Below are positions 4,594 to 11,507 of a stretch of 11,507 nucleotides of DNA, piece after piece. How positions within the stretch are numbered: position 1 is the stretch's first letter; every line of letters starts with the position of its first letter. The position numbers were made by a program, and so were the translations under genes. The notes under the pieces were generated by a model. It made no database searches, had not been told where the DNA came from, and saw only the letters and a program-made list of their open reading frames with translations. Origin of the DNA: JAKFWF01 sp031367505 (GTDB taxonomy: Bacteria; Pseudomonadota; Alphaproteobacteria; Rhizobiales; Hyphomicrobiaceae); the NCBI GenBank assembly GCA_031367505.1, contig JANLPY010000387.1:1-11507 (forward strand), in the 5' to 3' direction.

Positions 4594-6408
4594 TTATTGA
4601 AACGGATTGAACTGTTTGGACGGTGTCAGCTTTGTTTCAACCCGCTTGCGTGGTTGTTCGTTGCGCGGTTGCTGGCGCGCAGCCTTCGTCGCTGCTGGCG
4701 CGCGTTTTTCGGCGAGCCCTTGGTCCAGCTTCCGTTTGGTACGGTTCGCGTCTTCCATTTCGGGTTTCAAAGTGAGCGATTGCTCCCACTGGAAGCGCGC
4801 CTCTCGCTCGCGGCCAACACGCCATAGCGCATCGCCTAGGTGATCATTGAGAACTGGATCTTCAGGACGCAACTCAACGGCGCGTTCCAGGAAGCGGACT
4901 GCATCCTTGTAGTTACCAAGCTTGTAATGCGCCCAGCCGAGACTATCGACGATATAGCCATCGTCTGGCTTCAGGCCGACTGCCTTTTCGATCAGACCCA
5001 TGCCCTGCTTCAGGTTCTTATTCTGATCGATCCAGGAATACCCGAGATAATTCAGAACCATTGGCTGATCGGGATATAACTGGAGCGCGCGTTGCAGATC
5101 GGCCTCGGCCAACTGCCACTTCTTGACCCGCTCGAAGCTGGTGCCACGCGAATACCAGTACGACCAGTGACGCTTCTCGGGCTTCGGGATCAGTGAGATT
5201 GCACGCGAATAATATACGATCGCTTCGTCGTAGCGTTTGCGCGCACGCATGATCGAGCCAAGCGCATCGAGCGGTTTTACGTCGGACGGGTCGCGCTTGG
5301 CCAAGTCTTCCAACAGGCTCTGGGCGTCGTCGACTTTATCCAGCAGATTGAGGTTGATCGCCTTGCGGATATCAATCGAAGCAGCGAGCGGCGTGCCTTT
5401 GGGGATACGGTCATAAACCGCAATTGCATTCTCGTAGTGCTTCGTCGTTTCCTGGACGTTGGCCAATGCTGCCAAGGCAAATGGGAAATCAGGCCGCAGA
5501 TACAAGGCCATCTGCAAATAGAGTGCGCCTAGCGCAACACCACCTTCACTCGTGAGTGCTTCGCCGAGGCCATAGAACACCTCAGCCATGCCGTCTTGCG
5601 CGTTTTCGATCAACAAGGGGATCGAGGCATTGCCATTCAACTGCTCGCGCAGTGCGACCGCCATCGGGTGACCATCGGAAGCACTGCGATCCATGTGCTC
5701 TTTGAGGATCGACTTGGCGAGTTTGAAGTCGTTCGAGTTGGCTGCATGCTGCGTATACGCCAGCGCCGTTCGCGGGGTCCGGCTATCGGTCTTGAAGATA
5801 CGCTCATAGTTCGCCCGCGCTTCAGCACGCCGGCCGCCGATATCGGCGATCAACGCCCGATGGTAGCGCATGTAAAACTGGGCCCACTCGGCCTGCTTCT
5901 GTACTTCGATCAGTTGCAGCGCTTCGTCGGAACGGTTTTGAGCCTGGCGTGTCCAAGCGCGGGCGAGGGCGCTCGATAGCTCGCCGATCGGGCCCGAATT
6001 GGCCGCCGCGAAATGCTCGTCCGCCTGTTCCCAGCGCTTCGCCTTGAAATCCACCAGTCCAAGGAACAACCGCGTCATGCGATTCTGGTTTGGCGACTTC
6101 GCAAGCTTAGCCGCCAGTTCAGCTGCAGTGCTATATTTGCCCTCGGTGAGCTCCATCAAAAACGCCTGTTCGAGCAGGACTTCGTTTTCGGGATCGACGG
6201 CTAGGGCATTACGATAGTACTCGGCTGCGGCAGCCGTGTCGTTGAGCCCGCGCGCATGCCTGCCGGCCAAATAGCTACCCAGCGACGACGTGTCATCTTT
6301 CGCGCCTGCAGCCGCGGCCGCGAGTGTGGATGACACACTGGTGCTCACTACAAACGTCAGCACGATCAATTGCGAGAACCGACCCAAAACTCGTGGCAGC
6401 GTGCGCAT
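4594..6408 (-). CDS. Secreted tetratricopeptide-repeat protein
   Basis: A 604-residue TPR protein exported by a Sec signal peptide: charged MRTLPRVLGR, hydrophobic core FSQLIVLTFVVSTSV and an Ala-rich cleavage zone around 30-35. TPR units are seen near 44-73, 310-336, 376-408, 412-446, 447-480, 482-513 and 516-550. The best is YIVDSLGWAHYKLGNYKDAV (485-504), with the usual W/L/G/Y/A pattern; the middle (150-300) is more degenerate. The tail (557-604) is basic, Gln/Lys/Arg-rich and probably disordered, ending KQFNPFQ. TPR arrays hold proteins together, so an envelope assembly role is likely, but no partner can be named. The reading frame continues up to 6480, but the start at 6408 is chosen for its strong ribosome-binding site and signal peptide. 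This TPR-ispE pairing is, as I recall, widespread in Alphaproteobacteria. Confidence 0.88.
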   Translation of the reverse strand: MRTLPRVLGRFSQLIVLTFVVSTSVSSTLAAAAAGAKDDTSSLGSYLAGRHARGLNDTAAAAEYYRNALAVDPENEVLLEQAFLMELTEGKYSTAAELAAKLAKSPNQNRMTRLFLGLVDFKAKRWEQADEHFAAANSGPIGELSSALARAWTRQAQNRSDEALQLIEVQKQAEWAQFYMRYHRALIADIGGRRAEARANYERIFKTDSRTPRTALAYTQHAANSNDFKLAKSILKEHMDRSASDGHPMAVALREQLNGNASIPLLIENAQDGMAEVFYGLGEALTSEGGVALGALYLQMALYLRPDFPFALAALANVQETTKHYENAIAVYDRIPKGTPLAASIDIRKAINLNLLDKVDDAQSLLEDLAKRDPSDVKPLDALGSIMRARKRYDEAIVYYSRAISLIPKPEKRHWSYWYSRGTSFERVKKWQLAEADLQRALQLYPDQPMVLNYLGYSWIDQNKNLKQGMGLIEKAVGLKPDDGYIVDSLGWAHYKLGNYKDAVRFLERAVELRPEDPVLNDHLGDALWRVGREREARFQWEQSLTLKPEMEDANRTKRKLDQGLAEKRAPAATKAARQQPRNEQPRKRVETKLTPSKQFNPFQ

Positions 6409-6412
6409 CGCA

Positions 6413-6418
6413 CCTCTC
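6413..6418 (-). promoter_or_regulatory. Ribosome-binding site deciding the TPR start at 6408
   Basis: The minus strand reads GAGAGG, then TGCG, then ATG. The signal peptide begins exactly at this ATG, whereas the longer start at 6480 would put 24 hydrophilic residues in front of it. Confidence 0.7.
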
Positions 6419-6422
6419 TCGC

Positions 6423-6438
6423 GCGGACAATCGTCCGC
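6423..6438. promoter_or_regulatory. Inverted repeat just upstream of the TPR ribosome-binding site
   Basis: GCGGAC (6423-6428) and GTCCGC (6433-6438) flank AATC, giving a 6-bp stem with a tetraloop, 5 bases upstream of the GAGAGG. It could be a leader hairpin or an operator. The 121-bp gap 6409-6529 must hold the TPR-ispE promoter, but I see no convincing -35/-10 pair there. Confidence 0.35.
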
Positions 6439-6529
6439 TGGTGATTCCTGAATAGCCGTTAATCTAGCAAAGAGACCCATCGTTTGGCGACTCTAAGGCT
6501 TAAATTATCCCATTACTCAAATCGCACTT

Positions 6530-7504
6530 TCAGCATTTCGGTGTGTGACCGCTCAGCACCTGCCCGAAAGGCACGGTATCGATATTTCCACCACACAAAA
6601 TGACGCCCACTTTTTTGCCTTGAAGCGATACTTGCTCACGGATGAGGCCAGCGAGTGGCGCGGCGCCCGCGCCCTCGGCGAGGTTGTGCGTGTCCGAGTA
6701 ATAGAAGCGGATGGCGTCCGCAATCTCGTCTTCGCTCAAACGCAAGATTTTCAATACTCCCTTCTGAATGATCTCGAAAGCCTCTGGATTGGGCACGCGG
6801 ACGGCCATACCATCGGCAAACGTCGATGCGCTGTTGGTCGATACGACACGGCCTGCGTCCAGCGAAAGCGCGTAAGCTGGTGCCGCGTCGGCGACAACGC
6901 CAACCACTTCAGTGTCGAGCCCGAGCAGGTCGCGAACGGCGATCACGCCGCAAATGCCGGACCCCAAACCGATCGGCACATAAACCCGCGCCAGATCTGG
7001 CACCGCTCGGAATAATTCGAGCGCATATGTCGCAACGCCGGCAACCAATCGCGGATCAAACGAGGGTACAAAATGCAGATTGCGAGTGACCGCAAGTTCG
7101 GCAGCGTGCGCCTTTGCCGCATCGAAATCGCTGCCGTGCGTTATGAGCTCCGCGCCGAACGCCTTCATTGCCGCATTTTTCTCGACCGAGTTGCCCTCCG
7201 GCACGACGATGACCGCTTTGATGCCCGCCCGCGCGGATGCAATCGCAATCGACTGACCGTGATTTCCCCGGGTTGCTGAAATCACGCCAGCAATGTTGGG
7301 CTGCGTTCGCTTCAGCCAATCCATATAGACGATCCCGCCGCGCACTTTGAAGGCGCCTGTGGGTGTATGATTTTCGTGTTTGACCCACACTTCCACGCCG
7401 GTGCGCTTCTGCAGCAGAGGCCAAGCATATTGCGGCGTCGGCGGCATCGTCGCATGAACGAGGCCGGCAGCTGCTTCGAGCTCGGCGAGATTGAACAACG
7501 GCAT
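6530..7504 (-). CDS. Threonine dehydratase-like PLP-dependent enzyme
   Basis: A 324-residue fold-type II PLP enzyme of the threonine/serine dehydratase family, which converts L-threonine to 2-oxobutanoate (or a related hydroxy-amino acid to a keto acid) with ammonia release, in the cytoplasm. HENHTPTGAFKVRG (43-56) contains the PLP Schiff-base Lys53, and ATRGNHGQS (77-85) holds the Asn that hydrogen-bonds the ring. The phosphate loop is GLGSGICG (179-186), where most biosynthetic IlvA enzymes have a run of glycines. Other family parts are LAEGAGAAPLAG (276-287) and ILCGGNID (302-309). The C-terminal ACT-like regulatory domain of IlvA is absent, so it resembles catabolic or short dehydratases. 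The ATG at 7504 has GGAG nine bases upstream. It lies upstream of the TPR gene on the same strand, 121 bp away, and is divergent from the OpgC gene. Its exact substrate is not determined. Confidence 0.88.
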   Translation of the reverse strand: MPLFNLAELEAAAGLVHATMPPTPQYAWPLLQKRTGVEVWVKHENHTPTGAFKVRGGIVYMDWLKRTQPNIAGVISATRGNHGQSIAIASARAGIKAVIVVPEGNSVEKNAAMKAFGAELITHGSDFDAAKAHAAELAVTRNLHFVPSFDPRLVAGVATYALELFRAVPDLARVYVPIGLGSGICGVIAVRDLLGLDTEVVGVVADAAPAYALSLDAGRVVSTNSASTFADGMAVRVPNPEAFEIIQKGVLKILRLSEDEIADAIRFYYSDTHNLAEGAGAAPLAGLIREQVSLQGKKVGVILCGGNIDTVPFGQVLSGHTPKC

Positions 7505-7620
7505 CAGGATGCGCTCCGCAAATTTGACGATACTCGGTCCCCCATTGCCTTATGCGAGGTTGGACGCCATACCGCAACTAAACCGCGCGCCGGGCATCCT
7601 GGCGAAACCAAATCCGAGCA
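7505..7620. other. Divergent intergenic region, dehydratase/OpgC
   Basis: 116 bp separating two divergent genes, so it should carry both promoters. A TTGACG at 7524-7529 faces the OpgC gene, but the best -10 candidates are spaced 18-20 bases from it and match poorly. No clear operator palindrome was seen. Confidence 0.4.
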
Positions 7621-8712
7621 ATGCCGAACCGCTCAGCCAACTCCGTCGACTTCTGGCGAGGAATTGCCCTCATCATGATCTTCATCGATCATGTGCCGGG
7701 CAACGCATACGGCAATTTCACGCTGCACAAGGCGGCGTTTTGCGATGCCGCTGAATTGTTCGTATTTCTTGCTGGCTGGTCGATTAGTCACGCGACAGGG
7801 GGGCCGCTGTCGCCGCAATCCGCAGGTCGCGTCTTCATCCGATTGCTGGCGCGCGCCATTGAAATCTACCGTGCGCAACTGGTTTTGACTGCGATCGCCC
7901 TGGCGATCCTGGCGGCAACGTCGCTCGTGCGGAACAATCCAATTTTTCTCGAATGGCACAATGCCGGCCCAGCGTTCTACGACCCGGTGCGCACAACCGT
8001 CGGTTGGGTGCTACTGACCCATCAACTGTGGTTTTTCGATATTCTACCGCTTTATGTGGTCGTATTGCTGATGGCGCCCGGGTTCGTAATTTTGGCGCGC
8101 TGGAACAAGCTCGCAGCTCTCGGCGCTTCGTTGGCTCTGTACGCGGTCGTACTGACCTACAATCTGCAACTACCGACATGGCCCGGCGATTCTGGCTGGT
8201 TTTTCAATCCACTTGCCTGGCAACTTCTCCTCGTTTTAGGATTTCTCGGATCGGAAATGACGCAGGACAGCGCGCGCTTCCGCAAATTTGCGCATCGAAG
8301 TGTTCCCATCGCTGCGATTCTAGCGGCGATGTTCACCACGTTAACCATAGCGGGCTTCGATCCCGATCCGCTGTCAGTGCCCCAACCCCGGTTCTTCTTC
8401 CTTATCGATAAAACTAATCTATCGCCGTCTCGCGTTGTGAGTTTGCTCGCTCTGATAATCGCATTCCACCCGGTGTTTCCTCTGATTTCCGCGCATCTTG
8501 GGTCGCTCGGTGGATGGATCTGCGGGCTCGGGCGAAACTCGTTGGCGGTATTTGCCGTTGGCTCATTATTAAGCCTCCTTGCACAACTTTTTCGCTTTGT
8601 TGTTGGTGGTAATTTGACGATTGATACAATTACGGTATTAATGGGTATTCTTGGTATGGGGGGAACGGCATGGTTTGTCGAATGGCGCACGCGGTCGCCA
8701 AGTTCTCGGTAA
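7621..8712 (+). CDS. OpgC-family membrane acyltransferase
   Basis: A 363-residue polytopic inner-membrane protein of the OpgC family (acyltransferase-3 superfamily). OpgC of enterobacteria and Rhodobacter adds succinyl groups to periplasmic glucans; here the donor and acceptor are inferred only. The opening DFWRGIALIMIFIDHVPGN (10-28) is the family signature, with His24 the likely catalytic residue of the superfamily. Further matches are AELFVFLAGWSI (44-55), FDILPLYVVVLLMAP (139-153), WFFNPLAWQLLLVLGF (193-208), DKTNLSP..VVSLLAL (263-277) and GRNSLAVFAVGS (304-315). About ten membrane helices can be marked by eye. The ATG at 7621 has only a weak ribosome-binding site, and there is no better start nearby. 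It overlaps the SGNH hydrolase by 43 nt, so the two are one unit. No opgG or opgH glucan synthesis gene is in the window, so the target may be another polysaccharide. Confidence 0.9.
   Translation: MPNRSANSVDFWRGIALIMIFIDHVPGNAYGNFTLHKAAFCDAAELFVFLAGWSISHATGGPLSPQSAGRVFIRLLARAIEIYRAQLVLTAIALAILAATSLVRNNPIFLEWHNAGPAFYDPVRTTVGWVLLTHQLWFFDILPLYVVVLLMAPGFVILARWNKLAALGASLALYAVVLTYNLQLPTWPGDSGWFFNPLAWQLLLVLGFLGSEMTQDSARFRKFAHRSVPIAAILAAMFTTLTIAGFDPDPLSVPQPRFFFLIDKTNLSPSRVVSLLALIIAFHPVFPLISAHLGSLGGWICGLGRNSLAVFAVGSLLSLLAQLFRFVVGGNLTIDTITVLMGILGMGGTAWFVEWRTRSPSSR
8658..8664 (+). promoter_or_regulatory. Ribosome-binding site inside opgC-like gene for the SGNH start
   Basis: GGGGGGA lies within the last codons of the OpgC-like gene, five bases before the ATG at 8670. 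It favours 8670 over the in-frame ATG at 8682 and points to coupled translation. Confidence 0.5.
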
Positions 8713-9542
8713 TGGTGGCTCTGGCGTTGCCCGTTTCGGCAGTAGCGCAGCAGGTGGAGCAACGCGTCGCCATGGCGACAGTTGATCAACAGATTGCGAC
8801 ACTAGCGAAAACACCGCCACCCTACTCGAAGGAATGCCGGATCACCGCATCGGCGCACGAAGGCCGCACGGCTCTGAGGCAGATGCGTCGCGCACTCAAA
8901 GAACGACGCGTCGTCAAGGTTCTCGCGGTTGGCTCATCCTCGACGTCGGGTATCGGCGCATCCTCGCCTTACGCCACCTATCCAGTGCGGCTGGAAGCAG
9001 ACCTTGAAGTGCTCTTCAAAGGGATTGACGTCGACGTCGTGGCACGCGGTGTTCCAGGTGAAGTGGGCTTGAGCGCATGCTCGCGAATGAAACGCGAAGT
9101 GGCGGACGTCCGGCCCGATCTCGTCGTATGGCAAGTGGGCACCAACGATGCCATGGCACGCGCCGACGTCGAGGAGTTCAAGTTGAACTTGAGCAAGACG
9201 TTGCAATGGCTGGCTAAAAACCACATCGATGTGGTGTTGATCGACCCGCAGTATGTCGAGCGTTTGGCGGCGGATGCACATTACGTCACAATGATCAAAG
9301 CGATCGAGGAAGTGGCGCGGCAAGAGCGTGTGATGCTCGTGCATCGCTTCAGCGCGATGGCCGATCTATCGAAACAAAAGGGCGAACAGGCAATCCTGGC
9401 GAGTGACCGCTTTCACTTGAACGATTTGGGCTATCGCTGCATGGCGGAATACGCAGCGGGCGCCATCGTTGCCGGCATCATCCAAGCCCAGTCAGACGCC
9501 ATTGTAAATTCCGGCCCGCACCCGGCGCCAACGGCGCAGTAA
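8670..9542 (+). CDS. Secreted SGNH/GDSL-type hydrolase
   Basis: A 290-residue SGNH-fold protein with an N-terminal signal peptide (AHAVAKFSVMVALALPVSAVA, cleavage probably before Gln27 or nearby), so it acts in the periplasm or outside. Block I reads LAVGSSSTSGIG (85-96): the usual G-D-S is G-S-S here, with Ser90 as predicted nucleophile. VVARGVPGEVG (123-133) supplies the block II glycine. GTNDAM (157-162) is block III, with Asn159 for the oxyanion hole. DRFHLNDLGY (246-255) is block V, with Asp246 and His249 completing the triad. SGNH enzymes remove or transfer acyl groups on glycans and lipids. Its overlap with an OpgC-type acyltransferase suggests a joint role in acylating an envelope glycan, much as paired membrane acyltransferases and SGNH transferases do in O-acetylation. 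That pairing is inference. A Pro-rich tail (281-290) ends the protein. Confidence 0.87.
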   Translation: MVCRMAHAVAKFSVMVALALPVSAVAQQVEQRVAMATVDQQIATLAKTPPPYSKECRITASAHEGRTALRQMRRALKERRVVKVLAVGSSSTSGIGASSPYATYPVRLEADLEVLFKGIDVDVVARGVPGEVGLSACSRMKREVADVRPDLVVWQVGTNDAMARADVEEFKLNLSKTLQWLAKNHIDVVLIDPQYVERLAADAHYVTMIKAIEEVARQERVMLVHRFSAMADLSKQKGEQAILASDRFHLNDLGYRCMAEYAAGAIVAGIIQAQSDAIVNSGPHPAPTAQ

Positions 9543-9585
9543 TAACCTCCATCGGCGGCCGTCTCATCCATTTCCCTGAAAAGTA

Positions 9586-11268
9586 TTACATTCCAGCGTA
9601 GTTTGGCCCGCCACCGCCTTCGGGCGTAGCCCATGTGATATTTTCGCTCGGGTCCTTGATATCGCACGTTTTGCAGTGCACGCAATTTTGCGCGTTGATT
9701 TGAAAACGCGGACGCCCTTCGCTATCCTTCAAAATCTCGTAGACGCCGGCCGGACAATAGCGCTGAGCGGGCTCCGCATATTCCGGCAAGTTCACCGCCA
9801 CCGGTACGTGCGGATCGGTAAGTTTCAGATGGACCGGCTGATTCTCTTCGTGATTGGTGCCGGAGAACGCCAAGTTCGTCAGCCGATCGAACGTGAGTTT
9901 GCCGTCGGGCTTTGGGTAATCAATCGGTTTCACACGCCCGGCTTTGGTCAGCGTCGCTGAATCGGGCTTGCCGTGCCGCAACGTATAGCCAAGCCCGATA
10001 CCAGGTATGATCGTGTTGAGCCACATATCCATCCCGCCGAGCGGCACGCCAATCTTAGTGCCAAATCTTGACCACAGCGGTTTGACGTTACGTACCCGCT
10101 TCAGATCACGCGCGATCGGACCGTTCAACACCGCCGACTTATAAGCCTCGAGGCGATCGTGCGCGCGGCCAGCGCGGACGGCTTCGAACGCTGCTTCGCC
10201 GGCATGAACTCCCGACAAGATCGCGTTATGCGACCCCTTGATGCGCGGCACGTTGACGAAGCCGGCCGAACATCCGAGCAGAGCACCGCCCGGGAAAACC
10301 AGCTCCGGAATCGATTGCCATCCGCCTTCGGTAAGCGCGCGCGCGCCATAGGAAATGCGCTTAGCTGCAGCAAACGTCGGCGCAATTCGAGGATGCGTCT
10401 TGAAGCGCTGGAATTCGTCGAACGGCGACAGATAGGGGTTGGTATAGTTGAGGTGAACGACGAAGCCGACCGATACAAGATTTTCGCCGTAGTGGTACAG
10501 GAACGAGCCACCACCAGTGGCGTTGTCGAGTGGCCAGCCGAACGAGTGCTGCACCAAGCCGCGTCGATGGTTCTCGGGCTTTACCTCCCAAAGCTCTTTC
10601 AAACCGATGCCGAACTTCTGCGGATCGCGCCCCTTATCGAGACCGAATTTAGCGACGAGTTGCTTGGTCAGCGACCCGCGCGCACCCTCGCCAAATAGCG
10701 TGTACTTGCCGCGCAATTCCATGCCGCGCGTAAAGTTGTCCGTCGGTTCGCCGTCGCGACCGATCCCCATATCACCGGTGGCAATGCCCGTGACGCGTCC
10801 TTCTGCATCGTAGAGGACTTCGGCGGCCGCGAAACCTGGATAGATTTCGACACCTAGCGCTGCCGCCTGCTCGCCGAGCCAACGCACGACATTACCCAGG
10901 CTGCCGATGTAGTTGCCATGATTGTTCATCAGCGGCGGCATCAGGAAATTCGGCAACCGAACGTCGCCGGCGGGCCCTAGGAACAGAAATCGATCCTCGG
11001 TCACCTGCGTGTCAAGCGGGCAACCTTGGGTGCGCCAGTCGGGCAGCAACCGGTCGAGGCCAACCGGATCGATCACCGCGCCGGAGAGGATGTGCGCGCC
11101 GACCTCTGAGCCTTTCTCAACAACGACGACGGAAATATCCGAGCCAGTCGCCGCGGCCTGCTGTTTCAGCCGTATTGCAGCGGCGAGGCCAGCTGGCCCG
11201 GCACCAACGATGACCACGTCAAAGTCCATCCCCTCGCGAGGGGGCAATTCAAATCCGTCCTTGGCCAT
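9586..11268 (-). CDS. Electron-transfer flavoprotein-ubiquinone oxidoreductase
   Basis: A 560-residue membrane-associated iron-sulfur flavoprotein (ETF-QO) that takes electrons from ETF, reduced by acyl-CoA and amine dehydrogenases, and reduces ubiquinone. Residues are numbered from the ATG at 11268. The FAD dinucleotide-binding motif VIVGAGPAGLAAAIRLK is at about 19-35. The central FAD and quinone domain contains LSGAVIDPVGLDRLLPDW (about 70-87), HNAILSGVHAGEAA and KGSHNAI, typical of ETF-QO. The C-terminal ferredoxin-like part has Cys505, then Cys529-x2-Cys532-x2-Cys535 (QNCVHCKTC), ligands of the 4Fe-4S cluster. The open frame reaches an ATG at 11298, but 11268 has GAGGGAAGA seven bases upstream and is preferred. 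No etfA/etfB is in the window. It converges with the SGNH gene across 43 bp in which no hairpin terminator is evident. Confidence 0.96.
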   Translation of the reverse strand: MAKDGFELPPREGMDFDVVIVGAGPAGLAAAIRLKQQAAATGSDISVVVVEKGSEVGAHILSGAVIDPVGLDRLLPDWRTQGCPLDTQVTEDRFLFLGPAGDVRLPNFLMPPLMNNHGNYIGSLGNVVRWLGEQAAALGVEIYPGFAAAEVLYDAEGRVTGIATGDMGIGRDGEPTDNFTRGMELRGKYTLFGEGARGSLTKQLVAKFGLDKGRDPQKFGIGLKELWEVKPENHRRGLVQHSFGWPLDNATGGGSFLYHYGENLVSVGFVVHLNYTNPYLSPFDEFQRFKTHPRIAPTFAAAKRISYGARALTEGGWQSIPELVFPGGALLGCSAGFVNVPRIKGSHNAILSGVHAGEAAFEAVRAGRAHDRLEAYKSAVLNGPIARDLKRVRNVKPLWSRFGTKIGVPLGGMDMWLNTIIPGIGLGYTLRHGKPDSATLTKAGRVKPIDYPKPDGKLTFDRLTNLAFSGTNHEENQPVHLKLTDPHVPVAVNLPEYAEPAQRYCPAGVYEILKDSEGRPRFQINAQNCVHCKTCDIKDPSENITWATPEGGGGPNYAGM

Positions 11269-11318
11269 CGTCAAATCTTCCCTCGGCAATGCGTGCATGC
11301 GTAACGCTCACTGCGCAT

Positions 11319-11355
11319 AGCATATGCCCCGTCCCTTCGCGTCAAGGCACGTCAA
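11319..11355 (-). promoter_or_regulatory. Possible ETF-QO promoter with tandem TTGACG
   Basis: On the minus strand TTGACG occurs twice, at 11355-11350 and 11345-11340, ten bases apart. A TATGCT at 11324-11319 is 15 bases after the second copy, a short spacing. It lies in the 124-bp gap before the ETF-QO gene. This is a plausible -35 region, but the -10 is unclear; the pair may instead be a direct-repeat protein site. Confidence 0.25.
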
Positions 11356-11392
11356 CGCTTGCGGAAAATTGTTGATGCCAGACGGCCGGTAA

Positions 11393-11507
11393 CTAGGTCG
11401 CGCCGAACGCAGCCCGCAACTCCGCCGGGATACGTAGCGGTTTGCCTGAGACCGAAACCAGCACCACGGTTACCTGAGCCTCGAAAATCGTTTGGCCTGC
11501 CTTGGAT
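11393..11507 (-). CDS. 4HBT (YbgC-like) acyl-CoA thioesterase, C-terminal part only
   Basis: The last 37 residues of a gene that continues beyond the right edge. Segments such as AGQTIFEAQVTVVLVSVSG (3-21) and KPLRIPAELRAAFGAT (22-37) are the final beta-strands and C-terminal helix of the 4-hydroxybenzoyl-CoA thioesterase hotdog fold, of the YbgC/FcbC type. In this subfamily the strand ends in V..V.....KP.RIP..LR.AF. The enzymes hydrolyse acyl-CoA thioesters, and the catalytic Asp lies in the missing N-terminal half. The stop is TAG (11393-11395). It runs in the same direction as ETF-QO, with 124 bp between, and the link to acyl-CoA metabolism is consistent with that neighbour but not proof of co-function. 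Confidence 0.75.
   Translation of the reverse strand, partial: SKAGQTIFEAQVTVVLVSVSGKPLRIPAELRAAFGAT

Noticed and set aside
4402..4827. 141-codon plus-strand ORF across the ispE/TPR junction
   Set aside because: It is antisense to two well-supported genes and has no recognisable family pattern.
7524..7555. TTGACG followed by TTATGC as a promoter of the OpgC gene
   Set aside because: The spacing is 18-20 bases with a poor -10 match; mentioned under the intergenic entry but not called as a promoter.
1..11507. CRISPR array, tRNA/rRNA genes, insertion sequences
   Set aside because: No regularly spaced repeats, cloverleaf with CCA-end context or transposase pattern was seen on either strand by eye.

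Overview
The window looks like a chromosomal piece of an alphaproteobacterium, probably a Rhodospirillales- or Rhizobiales-like lineage. This rests on recognised families rather than a search. A DUF2007 protein and a tRNA1(Val)-type N6-adenine methyltransferase sit divergently from a polyprenyl diphosphate synthase, next to ispE, a secreted TPR protein and electron-transfer flavoprotein-ubiquinone oxidoreductase (ETF-QO). The base composition is moderately GC-rich. No rRNA, tRNA, CRISPR array, insertion sequence or complete transposase gene was seen.

Left end, 1-1590: an accessory-looking patch of small genes. It holds a 67-codon unknown ORF coupled to a small basic KGG-motif protein (minus strand), a perfect 12-bp inverted repeat, and a stand-alone WYL-like small protein (plus strand) whose ribosome-binding site lies inside a predicted hairpin. 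It also holds a small Cys-rich ORF antisense to the WYL-like gene, and a LysE-family exporter gene that has lost its C-terminal half. A hairpin lies between the convergent genes.

Core block, 1592-6408: the methyltransferase and DUF2007 genes overlap (minus strand). A 58-67 bp divergent region separates them from the polyprenyl diphosphate synthase (plus strand, TTG start). Its stop codon is only 3 bp from the stop of convergent ispE. ispE is in turn 3 bp downstream of a secreted 604-residue TPR protein and is probably co-transcribed with it. Two isoprenoid enzymes therefore sit side by side: IspE early in the MEP pathway, and the long-chain prenyl transferase that makes the quinone tail.

Right part, 6530-11507: a threonine-dehydratase-like PLP enzyme (minus strand) diverges from an OpgC-family membrane acyltransferase. 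The OpgC gene overlaps by 43 nt a secreted SGNH hydrolase, and together they look like a two-gene envelope-glycan acylation module. ETF-QO follows, convergent to it, and then the 3' end of a 4HBT (YbgC-like) acyl-CoA thioesterase cut by the window edge. ETF-QO passes electrons from acyl-CoA and amino-acid dehydrogenases to the quinone pool, whose tail the prenyl transferase supplies.

The core genes are ordinary. The points most worth a second look are the left-hand patch (truncated exporter, Cys-rich antisense ORF, hairpin-covered WYL-like gene) and the OpgC/SGNH pair. I do not see convincing evidence of a wholly new multi-gene system.
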